This document shows, in pieces, positions 57,201 through 64,000 of a DNA stretch of 64,000 nucleotides (position 1 is the first letter of the stretch; each line of letters opens with the position of its first letter). This DNA is from Maylandia zebra. Taxonomy: Eukaryota > Chordata > Actinopteri > Cichliformes > Cichlidae. The stretch is from positions 37,492,354-37,556,353 of the forward strand of contig NC_135186.1 of NCBI RefSeq assembly GCF_041146795.1, in the 5' to 3' direction. Below the pieces are notes generated by a model. The model ran no database searches. It saw nothing but the letters and a program-made list of their open reading frames with translations, and was not told the DNA's origin. Position numbers and translations under genes: made by a program.

Positions 57201-59824
57201 CTGTCCCTTACCCAGTCAAGGCATTCAGTGGAGACTGAGGGGAAATAAATTTACAACTTCTCCTCAAGCGTTTTCAAATGTTTACCTATTATTTCACACA
57301 GTGTGGCAGCTTTGATATCGCCTTGCCATTTCTGAGCAAGTGGGAACGTGTCAAGGTTGGCATTTTCCAGATGTTGTTGCCAGAGATGCACCTTTGAACG
57401 GAATCCATTTATTTTATCTGTGCTTGTGAGCAGGTTTTCATCTCAGCCTTGTATTCGTGTGTTCAGTTCATTCAAATGCAGAAATATATCTGCCATGTAA
57501 GCCAGCCTTAGACACCACTCATCACTTGCAAACAGCTTTGCATCATTGTACCTCCCCTCACTCAAAAACACTTTTAGCTCTTCTCGCAGCTCATACACAG
57601 ACCATTGGACCTCTGTGTGAAGCAATAAGGCTGTATGCTCCGCTCCCATTTCCTCGCACAGAGATGCAAATATGCGCCTTTTCAGAGGTCTTGACTTGAC
57701 AAAGTTCACCACGCGCACGACATCATCCAACACAGGAGCTAGGTCTGCTGGTAAAGTCTTGGCAACGAGCACCTCATGGTGCAGAAAACAGTGAGTAAGA
57801 ATATCATCGGGGTGTATCGCTTTCACTCTGCTAACGAAACCTTTGGTGCGCCCGACCATGGCTGCTGCTCCGTCACTGCAGACACGTGTGCAGTTTTCCC
57901 ACTTAAGTCGCCCTTGTTCAAGATATTTGGATGTAACCCGAAAAATTTCCTCTCCTGTTGTTTTTTCTGGCAGTGCCTTGCAAAATAGAAAGTTTTCTCT
58001 GATGGAGTCTCCATCCACAAAACGCTCATTGGCCAAGAGTTGGGAATGTCCACTAATGTCTGTAGACTCATCAAGTTGCAATGCAAACTTCCCACTGAAG
58101 CAATCTTCTCCAAAACCAGAGCAGGACTTTGGCTGTTTCTTTAACCGTGCCAGGGCCCAGCATCTTATTCACAACGGCTTTGCAGGCAGGTAGTATTAAT
58201 GTCTCTGCTACAGTGTGTGGTTTTGTTGGATTTGGCTATAAGTTCAGCCACTAAGTAGTTAGCTTTGAGAGCTCTTTTAGACACCTTTGTGTTTTTTCTC
58301 ATTAACGTTACCTGTTTCTCAGCGTGTTCACGCAGGCGAACAAAATAGTCTGTGTTCTTGTTTTGAAGTGAGGGACGTTTGTGTGGAGATGGCGTTTAAG
58401 CTTGCTTGGGACCATGGCACTGTTTGAGAATTTTTCTCCACACACCAAACATAACAGAGTCGGTGCAGTGAAAGTAAAGCTCACCGTTTTTGATTTCTTT
58501 TGACCACCACTCGTAAAGGGCTCTTCTGGATTAGAATTTTGTCCAGGGCCCAGTTCGGAGGCCGCAGTTTTTCTTTTCAAATATTTATCCATCTTTGTTG
58601 TACGACTTGCAGCTGCCACGTACCGCGCGCATCACTAACGCTAATGTCTTAACTTAACAAGGTGATATTGCGCTACCCACTGACATGAAAGAGTAATGAC
58701 TCTACCAGTCACTGCATTGAAAGCACAGATGCTCAACAATGATTTTATTACTTTTATTATTATAATTATTAAATTGTATTTTTTTGGACCAATGAATGAA
58801 GATAAAATAATTTCCCACGGCACACCTGACGATCTCTCACGGCACACCTATGTGTACTTTTTTAAGTTGCTTGAAAAGCAACTTAAAGAAGTCCAGACGC
58901 TTTTCTTTCCAAGCTCCTTAGACTACGATGACCTGGATGACTGAGAACCTTCACAGACAGGGTTCATTACTGTTGTGAGGGAAATCGATTCAATGTGTAT
59001 TTTAATCACATATAATAGATGCTTGCTATCAGCTGTTTAGTATTAGCTTGTCACATCCGGATCTAGTTCTTCAAGTCATTATATCCCCCAGAAACAATCC
59101 AGTTTTTGTTTTCTATTTCCGTTGTGTTTTTCTGCTGCTCATGTTTTCTTAAGGTGCAGTCTGTTTTGCCCCTCAGGGCCACCGTAGGGGAAACAGCTGG
59201 TTTTCAGCTGATCATTTCCAACACGTTCTCATCCCAAAGCGTAAGCCACCCAACCAGTCTGTATGTTATGCATTCGGAAACCGTTTGGAATCAATCTACA
59301 AATGTACATTTCTTTAATTTCTCATCATTAATCGCTTTGAAAAAATACTATTCAATACGATTAAAAGTGTGGTTATGGTGAGGGCTGGAATACACGGCTG
59401 GAACGTGTGTTACCGCCGGGAGCGTCATTCCATTGGAAGCCACAATCCGGCACATATCATAAGGACATGGAAGGTTACCTTTCGCGTTCGTATGGGAGGT
59501 GTCAGGATGAGACAAATCAGATCAGTTGGTGCATGCACACTCATATCAGACAGATATGAGTGTGCATGCACCAACCAGCATGCTGTCTGCTGTAACCCAT
59601 AATTTCCTTTGGAATTAATAAAGTATTTCTGATTCTGAAACAAATTACTTTCAGGTAATCATTTAATTCCTGATAGTTTCATTAAAGATGTTGACAGGTT
59701 TTTGTTTGTTTGTTCTCCAACAGTGCTCACCTGTTCCTGACGTTGTCCAGAGTGTCACTCTGAGGGCAGATTGCTTTATCTCCACATCTGTACCCAGCTG
59801 ACTGCACAATGATCATTCCACGCA
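45223..59824 (-). CDS. Gene E: inverted paralog of gene A, SUEL-SUEL-CTLD lectin (5' end missing)
   Basis: Nine minus-strand exons match gene A exon by exon in length and phase: 59824-59731, 54274-54180, 54084-54040, 53944-53806, 53728-53631 (SUEL part), 46370-46285, 46160-46026, 45584-45473, 45290-45223 (CTLD; stop 45225-45223). All stay open, 872 nt. SUEL1 has YRCG and DPGVC; SUEL2 has YGRRD and DPC. The CTLD keeps features that gene A lost: [18 protein letters not shown] (EPN) and VNDAWC...FVC. One weak spot is the donor after 53806 (AT|GTACGG instead of AG|GTACAG). The first SUEL1 exon and signal peptide were not found; intron similarity to gene A stops near 60100 at a LINE piece, so the 5' end is lost or beyond 64000. 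Introns of 5.4 and 7.3 kb are full of transposons. A secreted sugar-binding product is inferred. Confidence 0.77.
45605..45740. repeat. Foldback-family repeat in gene E intron
   Basis: GAGCTTGGAAAGAAAAGC and its inverse GCTTTTCTTTCCAAGCTCC-type arm (as ACTTTTCTTTCCAAGCTCC) flank AAGCAACTTAAAGAAGTCC. The same block ending TGACTGAGAACC occurs near 12560, 51160 and 58900. Confidence 0.7.
46450..47849. other. Gene E intron DNA without coding content
   Basis: Includes a hAT-like right end ATATATCGTTATATCGAACAGCCCTAA at about 47498-47525, related to the 4058-5473 element. Small open frames show no family. Confidence 0.4.
47850..48030 (-). repeat. LINE 3' tail, antisense
   Basis: AAATTCAAATTCAAAATTTA...CAAAGTGCTTCACAATCAG is a common L2-like tail with a simple repeat at its end. 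Confidence 0.5.
48925..49205. mobile_element. MITE with GGGCTGGCCC / AGGGCCG ends
   Basis: CCAGGGCTGGCCCGTGGCAT...AAGGGCGCC on the left and TAGGGCGCCAGATTGGTTAG...GCCGTTTCTGC on the right are partial inverted repeats, about 280 bp. Family not fixed. Confidence 0.5.
49886..50191. mobile_element. hAT-type MITE, 306 bp, TSD GCCTAAGG
   Basis: Starts CATAGGTGTCAAACTCTGGC and ends GAGTTTGACACCCCTG, with duplication GCCTAAGG (49878-49885, 50192-50199). It is an internally deleted relative of the 20173-20730 element. Confidence 0.9.
50200..52008 (-). mobile_element. L2-like LINE: end of endonuclease, linker and reverse transcriptase
   Basis: From 52008 leftwards the minus strand codes ...[15 protein letters not shown] (endonuclease end), a linker ([20 protein letters not shown]), [12 protein letters not shown], then after the foldback insertion an RT region in broken frames with [24 protein letters not shown] (catalytic YADD) and [11 protein letters not shown]. 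Frame changes and the insertion at 50882-51216 make it inactive. It fills gene E's large intron. Confidence 0.8.
50882..51216. mobile_element. Foldback element inserted in the LINE, 11-bp TSD
   Basis: 335 bp flanked by CTTTTTCATAG on both sides (50871-50881, 51217-51227). It is almost one long inverted repeat: outer arms AAAGCGTCTGGACTTCTTTA against TAAAGAAGTCCAGACGCTTT, and an inner hairpin 50933-51013 with arms ATCCTCTAATCGCCTGAGCC / GGCTCAGGCGATTAGAGGAT. No coding content. Partial copies occur at 12518, 45605 and 58855. Confidence 0.8.
52009..52595. other. No gene; repeat-like DNA
   Basis: AAGACCCAGCCTTAGCGGTC...GTGGGCCGGGTCC begins a repeat of unknown type. The rest is AT-rich and unremarkable. 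Confidence 0.4.
52600..52633. repeat. Perfect palindrome, 16-bp arms and 2-bp spacer
   Basis: TTCAGCTCATTCAACA and TGTTGAATGAGCTGAA are exact reverse complements around TT. It lies at the truncated end of a LINE copy. Confidence 0.95.
52634..53459 (-). mobile_element. Second L2-like LINE copy, ORF2 5' part
   Basis: From 53459 the minus strand reads ...LLNRRPLKH, a TGA (53237-53235), then [31 protein letters not shown] and [20 protein letters not shown]. The last segment matches the linker in the neighbouring copy (51600-51760), so two copies lie back to back and this one has an internal deletion of the endonuclease. Confidence 0.7.
54605..54790. repeat. Repeat block GGGCAGTAACGCGTTAC
   Basis: GAGATGGGCAGTAACGCGTT and GCGTTACTGCGTTACTAAAA mark a common fish hAT-like repeat start. 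Related blocks occur at 22605 and 61025. The right end was not found. (GTGATAGTTAC)n tandem units lie just before, at 54447-54490. Confidence 0.5.
55635..55900 (-). repeat. LINE 3' tail with (CAAAT)n, antisense
   Basis: ACCAAATCAAATCAAATC followed by ACTTTTATTGTCACATCACA and a conserved GTGAAATTCTTGTGTGCGAG block, as in jockey/Rex1-type LINE 3' ends. Confidence 0.55.
55972..56295. mobile_element. pogo/Tigger-like MITE, TA target duplication
   Basis: 324 bp starting CAGTGGAACCCCGACTTACG and ending CGTAAGTTGGGGTTCCACTG. TA lies on both sides (55970-55971, 56296-56297). TIRs are about 22 bp with one mismatch. It sits in intron DNA of gene E. Confidence 0.9.
56740..58850 (-). pseudogene. hAT transposase gene, ZBED5/Buster-like, decayed
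   Basis: The left end CAGTGTTTTTCAACC is a hAT/Buster-type terminus; the right end is lost at about 58850. Minus-strand pieces in order are: 58619-58308, Met start, basic segment and a BED-like finger ([23 protein letters not shown]); 58081-57443, core with [19 protein letters not shown] and [13 protein letters not shown]; 57185-56895, C-terminal dimerisation region ([19 protein letters not shown]). The pieces lie in different frames, so at least two frameshifts exist. Some ZBED genes are domesticated, but this copy looks dead. It lies in intron 1 (as visible) of gene E. Confidence 0.8.
58855..58965. repeat. Foldback-family repeat fragment
   Basis: TTTTTAAGTTGCTTGAAAAGCAACTTAAAGAAGTCC...TGACTGAGAACCTTCACAGACAG, the half-element also seen inside 50882-51216. 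It truncates the hAT gene's end. Confidence 0.7.
59525..59575. repeat. Perfect palindrome, 23-bp arms and 5-bp spacer
   Basis: The arm 59525-59547 (GTTGGTGCATGC...CATATC) is exactly inverted at 59553-59575 around AGACA. A LINE-like 3' end (AATTTCCTTTGGAATTAATA AAGTATTTCTGATTCTGA) follows at 59600-59640. Confidence 0.95.
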
Positions 59825-60125
59825 CTGTTATACACACACAGTATGAAAGAAAAGGTACAATTCAACACAATAATTGCAATAATCCAGGTCTAAGGATTCA
59901 ATTTCAGACTCAGATGCTGCAGTCAGATCCATTAAAATTAGACGATGACAGTTGTTGTAGTTTTACCTCTGTACACCACCACAGTAAATGTGACATCAAA
60001 CAAAAAAGTTAAAGTGCAGTTTTTTACTTCTAAAATGAGTAATTCTGTACAAAAATGACACATATTTATAAACAGTTAATCCAAAACTTTTGTTACGTTT
60101 GTTGAATTCAACCTGAGAACTGTAA

Positions 60126-60389
60126 TCACATCATCACTGTCTGATTAAAACCTTGAGGTTGATTTAACGAGTTTGAGTTAGTGACCTGTAACTGGGTGTC
60201 ATTACTGCCGACGTGAATTATGATTTTACTGTATTTACGTTTACCCTTAGCCAGCAGTTTTAAATTTCCCTCAGTGTCGCCTGCTCTGGCCCCTGGAAGA
60301 CACTTGACTATGCTTGCCGGTGTCTCTAGCTTCACATGTCTGAGAACAGAATCACCAATTACCAGAGTTTGGGGAAAACAGTTAGACAC
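60126..60389 (-). mobile_element. LINE ORF1 SGNH/esterase-like domain, N-terminal part
   Basis: Minus-strand 87 residues with [14 protein letters not shown] (GDS motif), [10 protein letters not shown] and [12 protein letters not shown] (GSND block): three SGNH hydrolase motifs as in ORF1 of CR1/L2-type LINEs. It marks where similarity between the introns of genes E and A ends. Confidence 0.75.
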
Positions 60390-60546
60390 ATGAACAGGTT
60401 GGTGGTGTACATGCTAATGGATACCCGCCATAACTACGCAGTTACTGCGGTGACACTCACATTAGCTGTAGAGGAAATGGATGAGCTCACGCCTCTCCCT
60501 GTTACACCTTTTAAATCACCAGCTCCGAAGAAGGTGATGTACGAAC

Positions 60547-60990
60547 TAGGGCCGGGTATCGTCACTGATTTCTAGAATCGATTCGATCCACGATTCGTTT
60601 CGATTTGAATCGGGGAAATTTTGCCTCAGACAGTCAGAAATATTATAACTTTGATCACTTATCAGTACATATCTATATTTTTATATCTATAAAAAGAAAG
60701 CTGACACTTGCCAGACTTAATCAAAGGTGTGAGCAGCACAGCAGACGCCTTTGTGTCAAAGTAACTGAGGATAAAACAGAAAAACATGAAGGTGATTTTC
60801 CTGGTCTGTGTTTTTATAGCAGATGACCTTAAAAATATTGTCAAAAACGAAGTGAAGCAGAGCAAAGTTACAGAGGTTTGATTAGAGACAAAGCTCAGCG
60901 TTTTGCAGTTTTGCAAAATTTAAAAAGTTTCAATTTGTTCAGTATCGAACAGCAGAAATGAGGCTTTCTGTCGGAAGTAAGTAAAAAACA
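60547..60990 (-). mobile_element. Truncated copy of the 24155 hAT-type family
   Basis: TAGGGCCGGGTATCGTCACTGATTTCTAG equals the reversed right end of 24155-25238, and similarity runs on through the GATTTGAATCGGGG and ATAACTTTGATCACT region. The other terminus is missing. Confidence 0.65.
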
Positions 60991-61024
60991 AAAAAAACAG
61001 CAGCCAACAATGTGGACTGGTGGG

Positions 61025-61180
61025 TAATAAGCAGTGTTGGCCAAGTTACTTTGAAAAAGTAATTAATTATAGTTACTAGTTACTTCTTCAAAAAAGTAAC
61101 TGAGTTAGTAACTGAGTTACAAGATTCAAAAAGTAATTAATTACTTGAAAAGTAACTATTGCGTTACTTTAAAAAACATT
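61025..61180. repeat. Repeat block GTGTTGGCCAAGTTACTTTG
   Basis: AAGTAATTAATTA and GTAACTGAGTTA rich block of the common fish hAT-like type. Boundaries not fixed. Confidence 0.5.
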
Positions 61181-61194
61181 TTAACCCTCTGGGG

Positions 61195-62220
61195 TCCAGG
61201 GTGTAATCGGCCATTTTTAACTACTTCTGATGTTTCCTCCACATTTCACCTTTAAAAACGATTTACTTTGTCTTGTTTGGTCTCATCAGCACAACCTCAC
61301 GTGTCTGAATCTGCAGTCATGCTTTCATTTTGACTACTGTAGTAACACAACTGATCTAAAATCAGACAAAAAACATAAAATCAGAGTAGATAATGTTATA
61401 TTTTTACTGTAACAACCACAAACATGTTTATTGAATCATATGTCATAACCTTAAATGTAAATATAAATTGTCAATTTTAAAATCCTATGCACAAGTTTTG
61501 CAAACAACAAGTTATTTGCAGCCATTTACCTTTGACCTTGATCTTTTAAATAACCATTTCAAACTGTTTACACAACAATCAGCTGTTCTTCAATAAGATG
61601 CCACAAATTATTTGTGCCACTGCAAATATTTCTGTCCACTATAAAGGAAACATCACAGCCTGATACCTGCAGGTCTGACAGCAGCAGGTGTGTCACTCCT
61701 GTTTCTACCTGGAGACAGCAGTCGCCTCATTGTTCTGACACACAACACAACACTATCCACAACACTACACACTAACTACACAACACATTAACTACACACT
61801 CCAAACACGCTGAACGTCACAAATCTCTCACATCTCAAAACTCCACAGCTCCTGAAACTTCCACTGTTTTAGGAGCTGTGTTGTTGTTTTTGCTCATAAG
61901 CAGAGAGCGTCGCTGCTGTCCTTAGACAGACGTGACGAAACTATTGAGGAAGAACACGCGTATATCTTGTTTATCATCACTCTGGTTTTACTGGCCTATC
62001 AGTTTATAAACTGGTATATGTCACCTTGTTGCTTTGTCTGTAAGTGGTCATGTGATTGACCACGACTACTTTACTCTTCCTCAGTCAAACAGCAGCACTC
62101 GTGCGATTGTTTTGCCCCCTGAGCTCCAGCTGTTGTGGCAGACAGAGATCGTCATCACCGTCGGCGGGAGCACAGCTGCTCAAATCTCCTGCCTCCGTTT
62201 TTACTGCTTGCTTTCATAGA
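61195..62220. other. No gene recognised
   Basis: ACCCTCTGGGGTCCAGGG at 61194 starts a common fish repeat. The rest shows no exon with splice context. Confidence 0.4.
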
Positions 62221-62224
62221 GAGT

Positions 62225-62460
62225 ATCGAGAATAACACCCTCCATCCTGCTCTTACTCAAGGTCTCATAACACTTATTCCAAAACCAACCAAAGACTTAC
62301 TTTTGTGATAATTGGAGACCCATCTGTCTGCTCAATAATGAGTATAAGATTATGCCTTTAATATTTGCTAACAGAACTAAAGAGGTCCCGGACACAATTA
62401 TCGATGAGACACAGTCAGACTTTATGAGAAACAGACACCTTTCTAATAACATTACACTGA
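62225..62460 (+). mobile_element. L1/Tx1-like reverse transcriptase fragment
   Basis: The plus strand codes, with a frame break, LITLIPKPTKD, DNWRPICLLNNEYKIMPLIF and IIDETQSDFMRNRHLSNNI, the conserved RT motif 1-2 region of L1/Tx1 LINEs. It is cut by the piggyBac insertion at a TTAA. Confidence 0.75.
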
Positions 62461-62464
62461 TTAA

Positions 62465-63875
62465 CCCTTGGTAGCACCTAAAAAACGTACCCCTTATGAG
62501 GTCCTAGAGCCAAAAATCGACCACGCCATAAAAAGTGCTATAAAAAGATTATACATTAATATTTTATTCCACTTTAAATTAGCCAATCTTTCAGACCTAC
62601 TTCTCCTTGAAATATTCATGTCAAGTTTTAATTACATTTCGCGGATTTTAACCCTTTATATCCCGGTTTTGTCACATGAGCGCACGGCCGTTTTTGGCGA
62701 AAAAAATGAAAAAATGAAATATTTTCCATAAAATACATTTGAAAGTTATATTTTATTGTACTTTTAATTAGGCCTTTGGGTGGACCAAAGATTGATACCA
62801 ACAGTCATTTCGATCGCCTTTTATTTTTTTTGCAGGAGCGCATTTCATAAAATGCACACACTATCGGTCCCAATCGACCACGCCCAAAAAAGTGCTATAA
62901 AAAATTTATATATTAATATTTTATTCCACTTTAAATTAGCCAATCTTTTAGACCTACTTCTCCTTGAAATATTCATGTCAAGTTTTAATTACATTTCGCG
63001 GATTTTAACCCTTTATATCCCGGTTTCGTCACATGAGCGCACTGCTTTTTTGCCCCAAAAAACATAAAACTTGAATATTTTCCAAAAAAAACATTTGAGG
63101 TAATATTCAATTGTTATTATAATTAGGCCTTTAGATGGACTAAAGATCAGCACCAAAATTAATTTCGATCAACTTACAATTTTCTTTTCCGAAGCGAATT
63201 ATGTCCTCCAGGCGGTCCCTCGTCGTTGTCTAACCCGGGATCCATGCCTCCTCCCGGGTAACGTGCAGACGATTTCTCCGGTCATGTTTCGTCGGACGCC
63301 TTTCACCAGCACACACGTCGATACCACGTGACAACAAATACGTCATTTCCGGTTGAGTCAAAAAAAAAATTCCCGCTTGAGTGACCCTGGGACTGAGACA
63401 TCGCTCCAGACGATCGGCGGGGGAATCCTGTTTTCCAAGCCGCGATCGAATCCTGATTTCCGGGTAGTGTTTTACGGCGGCTCGCTGATTTCGAGCCCCG
63501 GGTCAAATGTGAAGCAAGGGAGCCACCCGGTGGCCAAATAAAAAAATTACAATTCTAAGGCCTTGAGTCCAGAATGAAAACGAAACCTAAGCCATCACAC
63601 AGATATTAACGGTAATAATTGTGCAGTGAAAAATAGCGAAAAATAGCGTTTATAAAGGGTTTCAATGGGGCGATTTATGGCTCTAGGACCTCATGTGGAT
63701 GGCGGTTTTTAGCTTAGCCACCTTAAGCTAATCGAATAAACGGAGACGGCAATTCTAAAGAAAAATGAAAAAAAAAAGGGTTGGAAGGTTTGGCTATATT
63801 CTATTCAACACAGTGAAAATGGCCTAATATTAAAAAACGCTGTGGATGATAAATGGCCGTAGGTACTACCAAGGG
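62465..63875. mobile_element. Non-autonomous piggyBac-type element, 1.4 kb, TTAA target
   Basis: CCCTTGGTAGCACCT at the left and AGGTACTACCAAGGG at the right are terminal inverted repeats. They are flanked by TTAA (62461-62464, 63876-63879), the piggyBac hallmark. A subterminal ATGAGGTCCTAGAGCC is inverted at about 63677-63692. Inside, a ~225-bp unit is repeated in direct order (about 62515-62690 and 62873-63045). No transposase. Confidence 0.85.
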
Positions 63876-64000
63876 TTAATTAATAATAGTAAAGATCAAT
63901 CAAGTGGACCAATAATGATCCACTTGGAAAAATAAATCCACTGGACAATAACTCTGCCTGCAACAGTGGCGAAGGCGAAGAAGAAGAACTTTTCATTTGT

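Noticed and set aside
57443..58081. Domesticated ZBED host gene
   Set aside because: The three conserved pieces lie in different frames, one terminus is lost and no intron-exon structure explains the breaks.

Overview
The window looks like genomic DNA of a teleost fish. I infer a percomorph, perhaps a cichlid, from the intron sizes and repeat types, which include V-SINE-type SINEs, L2- and L1/Tx1-like LINEs, hAT, Harbinger, piggyBac and pogo DNA elements and many solo LTRs. Real coding content is small and consists of short exons with clean splice sites. Most of the 64 kb is transposon DNA, much of it nested.

The host genes form one lectin cluster built from the SUEL (rhamnose-binding lectin, RBL) domain, which is always coded by three exons. 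Gene A (7216-14165, +) codes two SUEL domains and then a C-type lectin domain (CTLD), in one continuous reading frame over ten exons. Gene B (21182-28684, +) is a complete nine-exon two-domain RBL of 220 residues. Gene C (29710-33256, +) is a complete 299-residue two-domain RBL with a Gly-Pro-rich, collagen-like tract of 22 triplets between the signal peptide and the first SUEL domain. Gene D (41594-42257, +) is a broken A-type copy. Gene E (45223-59824, -) is a second SUEL-SUEL-CTLD gene in inverted orientation. The signal-peptide exons of A and E were not found and probably lie outside the window. A decayed SUEL exon split by an LTR (14426-15240) and an orphan signal-peptide exon (16398-16430) are remnants of further copies.

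Layout: 1-7.2 kb, LTRs, a LINE and a three-level nest of DNA transposons; 7.2-16.4 kb, gene A and lectin remnants; 16.8-20.7 kb, SINE, LINE, LTRs and a hAT MITE; 21.2-33.3 kb, genes B and C; 33.8-41.5 kb, an apparently intact Harbinger transposase gene (36168-37458, -), a large nested TIR element and a LINE tail; 41.6-44.5 kb, gene D, LINE pieces and a SINE; 45.2-59.8 kb, gene E with introns swollen by two LINE copies, MITEs and a decayed ZBED-type hAT gene; 60-64 kb, transposon DNA ending with a TTAA-flanked piggyBac-type element.

The lectins are predicted secreted carbohydrate-binding proteins of innate immunity or mucosa (family knowledge). The two observations most worth following are the collagen-like RBL, a collectin-like layout on an unrelated lectin fold, and the RBL-CTLD chimera kept open in two diverged inverted copies.
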